This document shows, piece by piece, positions 1 to 7,010 of a stretch of 9,281 nt of DNA. The number at the start of each line of letters is the position of its first letter. Position 1 is the first letter of the stretch. Location of the stretch: positions 1 to 9,281 of the forward strand of contig JANWJI010000143.1 of NCBI GenBank assembly GCA_025449515.1, read 5' to 3'. The DNA comes from Nitrososphaeraceae archaeon. GTDB lineage: Archaea; Thermoproteota; Nitrososphaeria; Nitrososphaerales; Nitrososphaeraceae. A model generated the notes under the pieces. It made no database searches. It saw only the letters and a list, made by a program, of their open reading frames with translations, and was not told the origin of the DNA. A program made the translations under genes and the position numbers.

Positions 1-19
1 AAAAGTATCATAGAAAGGA

Positions 20-289
20 CTATACAGTACATAATGGATAGGACTGAATGTTTCGACGATTATTTTCCATGTAGAAAGAAAAACTGCAAATTGAAGCATG
101 TACAAAAATGGTTAAACCTATTTGCATATCACTATAACAAGGAGAAAATATCTTAACTTTACAGAGCCCCATGTGCTGCCATACGCTAAATATATGGTTG
201 CTCTTTCGATGAAGAAACAGTGGTATTCTTGAATTTCTCAATACACGATATATTGTAAATGCTAGTCTAGCATACTTAAATTCCTTCAA
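20..289 (-). pseudogene. Probable decayed N-terminal fragment of a DDE transposase
   Basis: This 89-codon frame opens with a TTG. Residues 2-39 (KEFKYARLAF, then IPLFLHRKSNHIFSVWQH) resemble, from memory, the N-terminal region of archaeal IS4/IS5-like transposases, which carry a P-L-[YF]-x-[HS]-[KR]-K-S-N-[HK] stretch followed by a [TVW]-x-Q-H helix. After residue 41 the likeness fades: a Y-S-D-M segment at 52-55 could correspond to the family's Y-R-[DE]-[ML] region, and beyond about residue 60 it looks random. No catalytic Asp or Glu region follows, because the frame stops at position 20 near the window edge. The best reading is a truncated, mutated relic of an insertion sequence. The family is recognised by pattern only, and a chance frame in AT-rich DNA is the alternative. 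Confidence 0.35.
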
Positions 290-640
290 TATACATAGTC
301 TATTGTACTTCTAGAAAGCTCTAACGGAACTATAAAAAGCATGTTTTCTACAAAGCCCACAAAATCAGTCAACAATAATAAAAACCACGTCTCGAATAAT
401 ATTTAAGTTTAACTACGCTTTAGTAGCAATAGACGAGTAGATAACTCTGATTATAAGAACTAGAAATTTACAGTTATTCTCGAATCAAATCCAACAAACG
501 GACAAATTCAATATCCATCTGATCTTGCATCACAATCTTCATTTATATCGAAAACACTTGTGTATGCAGTTATCATCAAATTTTAGAAGCCATTAAATCA
601 GCAAAACTGATAAGAGCAACATACTTTTCATAAAAGGCTG
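290..640. other. Intergenic stretch without a recognisable gene
   Basis: I see no convincing gene, tRNA or repeat here. A minus-strand 22-codon frame (542 to 474, beginning MKIVMQDQMD) looks protein-like but is too short to call. TTTATATC at 542-549 and the ATTAAATC stretch near 593-600 are possible TATA elements for the YcaO gene that follows. The second would put transcription start roughly 20 bases before its TTG codon, closer to the spacing usual for archaeal genes. Confidence 0.4.
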
Positions 641-2071
641 TTGTCAGAGTCCTCCCAGCCAATTTTATCTTTACACCTCAAAAGTACCACGAAATACAGC
701 TATAAGGATGGTGCGTTAACAAGAATAAAATCAGCTGAGGATACGCTTGCTGACGTTATACCGATCTCTAAGAAAATTGGTGTAACAAGGGTTTCCGAGA
801 TAACGCGTTTGGATAAGCTGTATATACCAAACTTTTCAGCAATATTACCGGGTACGGAAGACTCAATATGGGTTTACAGTGGAAAGGGTCCAACAAAAGC
901 ACTTGCGAAAGCAGGTGCTTTAATGGAAGCGATAGAACGGTATTCCTCTCTATCTAGTACGCAATCTAAGGGTTTTATTCGAGGAACTTATTCGCAGTTG
1001 TCAAAATGTTACAATAAAGTGTTGCATCCTGCAGAGGTATTAGAACCTGTCAACCAAGCATTCAGCAACAATGAATCTATCCTGGATTTCTTGCCAGGAT
1101 TCGATTTACTAACTAATGAAGAAGTTTTGGTTCCAGCACAACTCGCTTTATCTAGATATTCTGCACGATCTCCGGTTACATCCCCGTTTCTATTTTCTCA
1201 TACAAATGGGATCGCATCCGGCAATGTAGTGGAAGAATCTATATGTCATGCTTTGTGTGAAGTTATTGAAAGAGACGCGGTCAGTATATCTGATTTATGT
1301 GCTTCTTGTATACCATATACGATTTTAGAAAAAATTAAAAATTCATTTAAAAAAAACATGACGGTTGGATATCCAATTACTCCAATTCCCGAAGATATAT
1401 TCGTAGACGATTCGAGTATTTTTCCAGATGTAGATATTTCTGAAATTGTAGGAGAGTGTGAGCCAATTAAATTTTTAGTAAAAAGATTTGCTGAATCTGG
1501 CATCCCTTTACTGATAAAGGATATAACACAAAAGGACATCGGTATCCCCACATTTGTAGCAAGCAGCATTGAATGGGTAAATGATAGCTATGGGTATTTC
1601 TCTAAAGGTTTTGGGACAAATCCTGATGCCAGAATTGCCTTAATTCGTGCAATAACTGAAGTCTCTCAAACAAGAGCAGTTAATATTCAAGGTGCAAGAG
1701 ATGATTTGAGAAAAATACACTATAAACAAAATGACGAGATATACAAGAGAAAATGGCAGTTTATCCCTGCATCATCATTCTCAAGGAGAAACAGCAATAA
1801 GATCATAAAATTTTCTGAAATTAGAACATACGTAAACAAGGACATATTAAAGGATATCAAATTTATCTTGAAAGGTTTAAAGAACGCTAGATTAAAAAGA
1901 GCGATAATTGTTGACCTAACTAATCCTAACGTGGGAATACCAGTTGTAAGATCAATAGTCCCCGGGCTTGAGACTTTTGAAGTAGCAAAATTATTTATGC
2001 GGAACGAATCACTAATGGGGTTGAGGGCAAAAAAGCGTTTTATAGAAATGTGCAATCTGGATGAATCATAA
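641..2071 (+). CDS. ycaO: YcaO-family ATP-dependent peptide-backbone cyclodehydratase/thioamidation enzyme (TfuA-associated class)
   Basis: YcaO enzymes use ATP to activate a peptide-bond carbonyl, giving azoline rings or, with TfuA, backbone thioamides; they act in the cytosol. At 476 aa this is full family length. VYSGKG (78-83) leads into the first nucleotide-binding helix, ALMEAIERYSS, with E96 and E99. SHTNGIASGN (186-195) precedes the second helix with E199, E207, E210 and R211, whose 8-3-1 spacing equals that of the Mg/ATP ligands of E. coli YcaO (E191, E199, E202, R203). RAITEVSQTRAVNIQGARDD (336-355) and VGIPVVRSIVPGLE (431-444) are typical of the TfuA-linked class. The C-terminus (RFIEMCNLDES) lacks the PxPxP tail of azoline-forming YcaOs, which favours thioamidation or a similar role. 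The start is TTG with AAAGG just before it; a stop codon at 611 excludes a longer form and no ATG lies near. No TfuA, E1-like or precursor gene is adjacent, so the substrate is unknown. The family call is firm; the reaction is inferred. Confidence 0.93.
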   Translation: MSESSQPILSLHLKSTTKYSYKDGALTRIKSAEDTLADVIPISKKIGVTRVSEITRLDKLYIPNFSAILPGTEDSIWVYSGKGPTKALAKAGALMEAIERYSSLSSTQSKGFIRGTYSQLSKCYNKVLHPAEVLEPVNQAFSNNESILDFLPGFDLLTNEEVLVPAQLALSRYSARSPVTSPFLFSHTNGIASGNVVEESICHALCEVIERDAVSISDLCASCIPYTILEKIKNSFKKNMTVGYPITPIPEDIFVDDSSIFPDVDISEIVGECEPIKFLVKRFAESGIPLLIKDITQKDIGIPTFVASSIEWVNDSYGYFSKGFGTNPDARIALIRAITEVSQTRAVNIQGARDDLRKIHYKQNDEIYKRKWQFIPASSFSRRNSNKIIKFSEIRTYVNKDILKDIKFILKGLKNARLKRAIIVDLTNPNVGIPVVRSIVPGLETFEVAKLFMRNESLMGLRAKKRFIEMCNLDES

Positions 2072-2161
2072 TATCAAGCTTAGATTAATTTAGTCAGTCA
2101 TGCGCGGCTTAAAAATGGTTTGACTATAGACAAAAATAACATCAGCTAATATGCTGAGCTT

Positions 2162-2281
2162 TCAATTATGCCCGACATCTGTTACCTCGCCAGGAGTTTT
2201 CGATATGAGTGTTTTGCCGACGTACTCAATCGATGCTTCGCCGTTAATTAATGCTTTTATTATCGCGACAGATTTGCGCAT
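2162..2281 (-). CDS. Putative small protein of 39 aa, possibly a gene remnant
   Basis: ATG-initiated minus-strand frame encoding a peptide that begins MRKSVAIIKALINGEASIEY and ends GEVTDVGHN. I do not recognise it. It is preceded by AAGGAGAG ending six bases before the ATG, the strongest Shine-Dalgarno match I noticed in the window, which argues for real translation now or in the past. After the TGA stop the same frame stays open for 23 more codons (KLSILADVIF through FKPRMTD), so the TGA may be a mutation in a longer gene of about 63 codons. It lies convergent to, and 90 bp beyond, the YcaO gene. A link between the two is not shown; the peptide has no Cys and only four Ser/Thr-rich positions, so it is not an obvious YcaO substrate. 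Confidence 0.35.
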   Translation of the reverse strand: MRKSVAIIKALINGEASIEYVGKTLISKTPGEVTDVGHN

Positions 2282-2287
2282 AAATTT

Positions 2288-2295
2288 CTCTCCTT
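2288..2295 (-). promoter_or_regulatory. Shine-Dalgarno site of the 39-aa frame
   Basis: On the minus strand this reads AAGGAGAG, followed by AAATTT and ATG at 2281. The spacing suits archaeal ribosome binding. It stands out because most larger genes in the window have no clear ribosome site. Confidence 0.4.
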
Positions 2296-2542
2296 ATTGC
2301 AATTAATAAGAGTTTCGGTGATGAGAACTGAGATCTGGAAAAAGTATTTCATTGACATTTTGGACACTTGCTCAAGGCACCTCTCATCACTCTATGGACT
2401 TTAGGTTAGACCGGGAACAAGATAGTATGTCCTTCTATACAAATTTCCTATATATTTTGCAGAAACATATTGAGACGTTTTCTAGTCCACAATCAGATAA
2501 AGGATAAGCAAATACCAATGCTATCTGCAGTTACAGGAGAAA

Positions 2543-2620
2543 ATGGAAGCATACAACAAGACTGTGAAAAATGAATTCCTGGCGATAGAAGTTAATCTAA
2601 ACAGGTGTTTGATGCATTAA
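2543..2620 (+). pseudogene. Possible scrap of an integrase-core (rve) transposase
   Basis: A short plus-strand frame begins MEAYNKTVKNEFLAIE. This resembles the end of the integrase catalytic core in IS3/IS481-like transposases, where the pattern G-K-[VI]-E-x-[YF]-[NH]-x-T-x-[KR]-x-E-F carries the last catalytic Glu. If two bases near 2537-2540 are treated as an insertion, the preceding frame (LSAVTG) joins to KMEAYNKTVKNEF, matching the family's S-P-x-T-x-G-K-x-E-x-Y layout. Nothing recognisable lies before or after, so at best it is an old relic. It could be coincidence. Confidence 0.27.
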
Positions 2621-2800
2621 GAATTGAAATATTGCAAGACATTCTTTATCCCTTATTAAGGTAAATCTAATTCGCCTGTTTATAAGCTGAATTAAAAACC
2701 CATCTAAAGACATAGCGATGGGCGCAAGCTCAGTTATCTTGTCAATTATCGTGCATATGCTTAGGACAGAATATTTCATTGGACAATTAGATCCCATCTT

Positions 2801-3409
2801 TTAGCCTATAGATAAATTGTAATTCACTCCTATCTTAGTTACACCTGAAGAGCATGAACCAAAAGAGCATATTGTGGTGTCACTTTTCAATGGTTTGAGA
2901 AAAAGCCAATACCCATCGGATATTGCCCGTGTCATTCCAGGACCAGATGCAAAAATATTATCTTCGGGCAACCAAACCTCAAAAAAGGGGGAAACAGCCC
3001 TGTATTCTTCGAGCCCATGTTTTATACTTAATCCGTCTATCATAAATTCTAAATTTGCTACTACATCCATTCTTTTATTAGCAATTTCAATTAATTCTTC
3101 ATCGGTTTCTCCATCAACATGCAATACGGAGATCCAATTTATGATTGGCATAAATACTGATGTACCCATTGGTACAGTAACTGCTCGGGAAGGGATAGGC
3201 GGTGCAGCGTTCTCATGAGTTTGGCATAGAAAGAATATATTCTGGTATTTTTGATTTATATGTGCATTAACACCAGTAGAATCATCTAAAGGGTTTTTTG
3301 ATTTCGGAATTGACAATAACCATTGCCACCATCTGGCACTCCATTCTCCGTACGTATGGCCGAATGGTTTTGAATGTACGGGATATATCAGGTTAGGCAC
3401 AGATTGCAT
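2801..3409 (-). CDS. Uncharacterised Trp-rich-motif protein A, no signal peptide
   Basis: A 202-aa protein of unknown function. An N-terminal Y20-x-E22-W23-x3-W27-W28-Q29-W30 helix (HTYGEWSARWWQW) is followed by LSIPKSKNPLDDSTG. Further blocks are IFFLCQ (58-63), VPMGTSVFMPIINW (79-92), an acidic helix (TDEELIEIANKRM, 102-114), FMIDG (122-126), FEVWLPEDNIF (143-153), RAISDGYWLFLKPL (161-174) and a closing VNYNLSI strand. From memory, this matches a widespread unnamed family of bacterial and archaeal proteins that usually carry a secretory signal. Here the ATG start, fixed by an in-frame TAA 24 bases upstream, leaves only MQSVPNLIYPVHSKPFG before the motif, so A is probably cytosolic or has lost its export signal. 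Two further relatives lie at 5883 and 7670. It appears monocistronic with a TATA box 34 bases before the ATG. The family grouping is well supported by shared blocks; no function can be assigned. Confidence 0.87.
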   Translation of the reverse strand: MQSVPNLIYPVHSKPFGHTYGEWSARWWQWLLSIPKSKNPLDDSTGVNAHINQKYQNIFFLCQTHENAAPPIPSRAVTVPMGTSVFMPIINWISVLHVDGETDEELIEIANKRMDVVANLEFMIDGLSIKHGLEEYRAVSPFFEVWLPEDNIFASGPGMTRAISDGYWLFLKPLKSDTTICSFGSCSSGVTKIGVNYNLSIG

Positions 3410-3437
3410 TGTTAGATTAAAATCAATATCAATTACT

Positions 3438-3447
3438 TATATTTAGT
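3438..3447 (-). promoter_or_regulatory. TATA box for protein A gene
   Basis: On the minus strand the site reads ACTAAATATA. Its centre is about 34 bases upstream of the ATG at 3409, so transcription would start roughly 8 bases before the start codon, giving a nearly leaderless transcript. No Shine-Dalgarno sequence is seen, consistent with that reading. Confidence 0.42.
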
Positions 3448-3865
3448 AAGTTCGGCTAGTCATTAGAAAAGAGAATCATCTCTGAAATCACTTATAATAT
3501 CTAAGAAAGAATATACTCGTGCATGAAGAATCTATTGAGCTCCAGTATTTCGAACCGAGAAACAAGAAAATACTTGAAGCAATTTGTTAGATGCTATTGC
3601 GAGTATAGGATAGGTCATCATCTATTAATAAGCAGTAATTAAAATCTAAGTGCTTGGGCAAATGACTATCTTTAAGTGATTTATTATTGGCAACATATCA
3701 AAAAGGTACACTGATAAACTGGACACTAGAAATACCCCACGAAACTTCGAGAGGACTCAATTAACACACGCGATAAGGCTGGCATCAAAATATCAGGCCA
3801 GTATTAAGCGCGATTTTAAGAGTAGAACCTGCTGATTATTTTTTCGCCGGATTTCTATTCATTCA
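3448..3865. other. Intergenic stretch without a recognisable gene
   Basis: Between protein A's promoter and the doubtful frame at 3866, I find no gene, tRNA or CRISPR-like repeat. The only structure noted is a weak five-base stem, CTGGC (3779-3783) with GCCAG (3797-3801), which may be chance. Confidence 0.4.
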
Positions 3866-4081
3866 TTGGTAGAATGCAGATTTACAGATCTGGTCGAAAA
3901 ATATCGGATAGCCTCCCCATCGAAGCGGAAAATGAGCTACGTAAAGACAAAAAAAGGTAGTGATGCCATTTATGGTTTCCAGATCATGCCAAGACATGGT
4001 TATATCATTATCGCGATGTGCCTAAACAATCTCTTACATATTACAGATAAGGTTTTGAATTTAGCAACAAAGAAGATGTGA
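3866..4081 (+). pseudogene. Doubtful gene remnant, possibly a transposase C-terminus
   Basis: A TTG-initiated frame of 71 codons. Its second half (KTKKGSDAIYGF, then IIIAMCLNNLLHITDKVLNL) loosely recalls the last region of IS4/IS5-type transposases, where an F-S-x-[IV]-K-x-K-[FY]-G segment after the catalytic Glu is followed by a helix with C-[YHL]-N-[LI]. The catalytic Glu context itself is not visible and the first 30 residues match nothing I know. It has no ribosome site. A chance frame is a serious alternative; a functional protein is unlikely. Confidence 0.22.
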
Positions 4082-4103
4082 TTCGGATTGATAAATTACG
4101 TGG

Positions 4104-4129
4104 AAATTGAATTTGAAAATTGAATTTGA
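4104..4129. repeat. Two-copy 13-bp tandem repeat
   Basis: The unit AAATTGAATTTGA occurs twice back to back without mismatch (4104-4116 and 4117-4129), about 60 bases beyond the stop codon of the membrane-protein gene. It may be a slippage product in AT-rich DNA; no function is evident. Confidence 0.75.
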
Positions 4130-4191
4130 GCTTATAACGATTCATGGAAAATTCTGGGTTTTACTTGACTGCAACGAACAATCCTATTTCT

Positions 4192-5586
4192 TTATCCTTG
4201 ATCTTTTCTAGGGAGTTTATCTTTTGCTTTTTGAAGTAAATCAGGATCTACCTTCCACGCTTCTCTAAAAACCTCATCAATATACTCTTGAACGTTAGTT
4301 GGTTCAGAAGATATGGCGAATAGATTATCATATTGAATTTGGTCGTACACTTCTTTGCTGATACCCTCTACTTTGCTTGCTACAATGTGTTGCACCTCCG
4401 TGGAGCCTAAGGACTTTAAAATATCATACTCCTTTTGGGGAGATTTTGCAATTATTCTTCGCAACGAAGAATCTGTTGCTATGTAGAACGCTGAAGAGTC
4501 CAAACCAACTATCAAAGAATACGAGCCTGTTATCAAAAAAGTCGTTGATATAACACCCCACGGCGGATAGGAAGTCATTATTATGAGCGATGAAGCACTT
4601 GCGCCAAACAGGAGAATTAAGCCAATCCCAGCCATAATTATAGATTTCTTTAGCTGAACATGCATAATTGTCCTAGAAAGAACGAAAAAAGCAACACCAA
4701 ACATTATCCCACCTGCGGTTCTAACTGTGTTTAAGAAAAAGTTGTATACATAAACATACATAGGATTGTCCTCGACTCCTAACTGCTCAAGTAGATCTAG
4801 ACGGTCTAGAAATGGTATTAGGTATAAGCTTGCAAAGTATACAAGAGGAATACTTACTATAGTCCAATATTTTATCTTCTTTGATTTTGAAGCATAATGG
4901 CTTGTCAAAAATATGGTGGCTATCCACAAACTTAAAAATGACATAATCCCCATTAATTGGTATGCAAAAACAAGATCAGGCGATGCTGTTGGAGAGTACG
5001 AAAGCCATGGATTAAAGTAAGATGTTATGTAATCGGGTTTTCCTTGAAGGAAGTTGTCAACATATATGAATGTGATAATACCATTCAACGAAAGGATAGC
5101 AATAGCTACCATGTAAGCCAGTACAACCTTACTTGGAGAGTTTCTGCATGTACGTACAAATCTTGATGAAAGAATTGCCAATAACACACTGGAAGTGATT
5201 AGATTTATTCCTACTACTGCTTCCACAAGATCGACGTTATATTGTGAGGTGAAAAGAGCCTCGAATAGAATTATGACAAGGATGCCAGCAGCAGAATACT
5301 GAAGTAAGTTCGCGATTACAAGAACACTCTGTCCAAGCCTAGATTTAGATCTTTCTACCTTTACCGATTCCCTTGTCTTTTTGATCAACACAACTTGTAT
5401 CGTGATGGAAATTAGAACCATCACACCGAAGACCATTAAGTCAGCCTGTGGAAATATATTGCCAAGGGATACTGTAAAGGTATTACCAAACGTTTTATCT
5501 AATACCTGAAGGACAACAGTTATAATTACTACGATAACAATTAACAAACTATTATCAATGCTACCAACATGAAATGAATTTTTCAT
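4192..5586 (-). CDS. Polytopic (about 10-helix) membrane protein with cytosolic C-terminal tail, function unknown
   Basis: 464 aa. Hydrophobic segments lie near 11-29, 48-68, 86-110, 119-140, 153-176, 203-228, 240-259, 284-304, 313-337 and 343-366. Basic loops at 69-85 (KKTRESVKVERSKSR), 141-152, 229-239 and 305-314 fall after every even helix, so the positive-inside rule places both termini in the cytosol. The long outward loops (177-202 and 260-283) are rich in aromatics. The charged tail of about 95 residues (370-464) includes SLRRIIAKSPQKEYDILKSL and an acidic-basic end, KAKDKLPRKDQG. I see no transporter signature, kinase, HAMP or nucleotide-binding motif, so a sensor, anchor or channel role cannot be told apart. 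The ATG start has GAGGG nine bases upstream and TATA-like DNA just beyond. It is divergent from the secreted protein B gene across a 296-bp gap. Confidence 0.9.
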   Translation of the reverse strand: MKNSFHVGSIDNSLLIVIVVIITVVLQVLDKTFGNTFTVSLGNIFPQADLMVFGVMVLISITIQVVLIKKTRESVKVERSKSRLGQSVLVIANLLQYSAAGILVIILFEALFTSQYNVDLVEAVVGINLITSSVLLAILSSRFVRTCRNSPSKVVLAYMVAIAILSLNGIITFIYVDNFLQGKPDYITSYFNPWLSYSPTASPDLVFAYQLMGIMSFLSLWIATIFLTSHYASKSKKIKYWTIVSIPLVYFASLYLIPFLDRLDLLEQLGVEDNPMYVYVYNFFLNTVRTAGGIMFGVAFFVLSRTIMHVQLKKSIIMAGIGLILLFGASASSLIIMTSYPPWGVISTTFLITGSYSLIVGLDSSAFYIATDSSLRRIIAKSPQKEYDILKSLGSTEVQHIVASKVEGISKEVYDQIQYDNLFAISSEPTNVQEYIDEVFREAWKVDPDLLQKAKDKLPRKDQG

Positions 5587-5603
5587 TTCATCTAACCCTC
5601 GAC

Positions 5604-5617
5604 AATATATGTTTATG
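5604..5617 (-). promoter_or_regulatory. TATA-like element before the membrane-protein gene
   Basis: The minus strand reads CATAAACATATATT here. Depending on which part binds TBP, transcription would begin at or within a few bases of the ATG at 5586, giving a leaderless message. The GAGGG at 5596-5600 would then be outside the transcript, so the two signals compete as explanations of translation start. Confidence 0.3.
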
Positions 5618-5836
5618 GGAAAACCTCATTAGACAATGAATAATGTATTTTGTAACAGTGATATATCATTTTCGGGTTGCAAATTCTGCCTGTAAACCTC
5701 TAGGATCTCGAAAAATGAGGAATACACTACATCCCTAAATACAATAACTAGCGCACTCAGATTAACCGCTTGACAAACATTCTATAATTATAACAGTACT
5801 CATATGATGGGTTCTAGAGCAATCATATTCCTCGCC

Positions 5837-5844
5837 TTTAAATA
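5837..5844 (+). promoter_or_regulatory. TATA box for protein B gene
   Basis: TTTAAATA, a near-consensus archaeal TATA box. Transcription would start about 26 bases from its centre, near 5867, leaving a leader of roughly 16 bases before the TTG at 5883. This supports the TTG over an internal ATG as start, since only the TTG form keeps a full signal peptide. Confidence 0.45.
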
Positions 5845-5882
5845 CTTAATAATCGACTTATCTATACAGTAGATCGCATAAA

Positions 5883-6629
5883 TTGAAAAATGCCTCGATA
5901 TTTGTTTGCCTGACTGTAATGCTTTTATTAATAATTTTGACGCCATCTTACATTAATGCTGCTAGTAAAGCCCTTATGCCATTCCGAAAGGATTCTTCAC
6001 CATATGGGACACCGTATTCAGAGTGGCTTAAGAACTGGTGGCAGTGGTGGATAGGCATGTCAGATAATGAACATCCGTTTCCAAACTACGATCCCAAGAA
6101 GTGTTCAGTTCATCAACAGGGGCCAGTGTGGTATCTACCCGACGTTGAGCCACAAGGTCAATTAACTCATGCCTCAGTAAAGTATTCTTGTGAAATTCCA
6201 AAGGGTAACGCAATATTATTTTCCCTCTCCTCATCCTCCTGCTGGTTGGGTAACCCAGAATTTAAGAAATATAGTAACAAGTTGGCACCTGACCCCTCGG
6301 CTGATCAGGCTCTTAAGACATGTGCTATTTCGCCCCAGGATAATACTCACTTATCTGTTCGTATAGATGGGATACTCTTAGATACAACTAAATTAGATAG
6401 GGCTACAACAAGTTTTTACAACGTAACAGTACCACCAAACGCTGTTAAAGGTCTCTTTGACTTTGGACCACCTGGCACATCTAGAGGAATAGCTGATGGA
6501 TATGTTCTATTCATGCCTCCTCTGCCTGTAGGAAAACATACGATAGAATTTAGTGTCACCGATAATCTTGCCGGCGGTCCATCTGAACTGATAAAAAGAG
6601 ACGGAACATACAATGTAATCATAAAGTGA
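5883..6629 (+). CDS. Secreted Trp-rich-motif protein B, function unknown
   Basis: 248 aa. Residues 1-27 form a Sec-type signal peptide: K2, a hydrophobic core (IFVCLTVMLLLIILT) and a likely cleavage site after SYINA. There is no lipobox and no C-terminal anchor, so the mature protein should be released outside the membrane. The mature part holds the family motif YGTPYSEWLKNWWQWW (41-56; Y45, E47, W48, W52, W53, W55, W56), then EIPKGNAILF (104-113), RIDG (160-163), and RGIADGYVLFMPPLPVGKHT (201-220) running into IEFSV, with a closing YNVIIK strand. Mature cysteines at 74, 103, 120 and 147 could form two disulfides. The beta-rich pattern suggests a sandwich-like fold. The start is TTG; the next in-frame ATG (codon 13) would spoil the signal peptide. 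It shares four ordered blocks with the proteins at 2801 and 7670. No catalytic or binding function is apparent. Confidence 0.9.
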   Translation: MKNASIFVCLTVMLLLIILTPSYINAASKALMPFRKDSSPYGTPYSEWLKNWWQWWIGMSDNEHPFPNYDPKKCSVHQQGPVWYLPDVEPQGQLTHASVKYSCEIPKGNAILFSLSSSSCWLGNPEFKKYSNKLAPDPSADQALKTCAISPQDNTHLSVRIDGILLDTTKLDRATTSFYNVTVPPNAVKGLFDFGPPGTSRGIADGYVLFMPPLPVGKHTIEFSVTDNLAGGPSELIKRDGTYNVIIK

Positions 6630-6647
6630 ACAAATTTGATATAGTTT

Positions 6648-6689
6648 GCTAAATGATAGATTATTCGAAACCCCTATTACTCATTTAGC
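6648..6689. repeat. Inverted repeat just after protein B gene
   Basis: GCTAAATGA (6648-6656) is exactly complementary to TCATTTAGC (6681-6689), separated by 24 bases. With a four-base bulge the stem can extend by TAG/CTA. It begins 19 bases after the protein B stop codon, so it could fold at the transcript's 3' end. No T-tract follows, so it is not a typical terminator, and a match of this size can arise by chance in AT-rich DNA. Confidence 0.4.
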
Positions 6690-7010
6690 TGTGCACAAAG
6701 CTCGCAATTTATTGGCATATTACTCAATTTAGTATCATACCTATGCATTACCAGCTAGGATATAGTTTTCCTTGTTAGTACGATCTACTTTATGGACACC
6801 GTGCCTCGAAGGCAATGGAACGAATCCTATTCATTATGCGTAAACGTGGATAAAATATCCAGGTGTATGTGCCTGGACGTCGCCCTATGCTTAAATGCCT
6901 TCTTATGGAACACATTAAGGTTATTTTCTTATTTTAAAATCAAGATGATCTGTGAACACAAAATCGATTAAACTACACTATCAGATTCTAATCTTCACTA
7001 TATCTTAATT
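6690..7010. other. Intergenic stretch without a supported gene
   Basis: A plus-strand 59-codon frame (6792-6971, starting MDTVPRRQWN) contains several Cys residues (SRCMCLDVALCLN) but has no ribosome site, no clear promoter and no family likeness; I do not call it. A small hairpin, TCCAGG (6858-6863) pairing with CCTGGA (6872-6877), lies inside it. No tRNA or other RNA gene is seen. Confidence 0.4.

Noticed and set aside
1246..2055. Minus-strand frames of 107 and 111 codons inside the YcaO gene.
   Set aside because: Antisense shadows of a strongly supported coding region.
641..2281. Idea that the 39-aa frame at 2162-2281 is the YcaO precursor peptide.
   Set aside because: It is on the opposite strand and convergent, contains no Cys and no clustered Ser/Thr core, and the YcaO class present more likely modifies a folded or larger protein.
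2597..2797. Minus-strand 66-codon frame beginning 4 bases after the protein A stop codon (MGSNCPMKYSVL...).
   Set aside because: Its position suggests an operon partner, but it has no ribosome site and no family likeness, and frames of this length are common by chance in AT-rich intergenic DNA.
5770..5788. TTGACA followed by TATAAT, resembling a bacterial promoter.
   Set aside because: The two boxes are only 7 bases apart instead of about 17, and the context is archaeal.
6858..6877. Six-base hairpin TCCAGG/CCTGGA considered as a terminator or small RNA element.
   Set aside because: Short stem, no T-tract, and no gene end nearby; expected by chance.
6792..6971. Plus-strand 59-codon frame with a Cys-rich centre (SRCMCLDVALCLN).
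   Set aside because: No ribosome site, no convincing promoter, irregular Cys spacing and no known domain.
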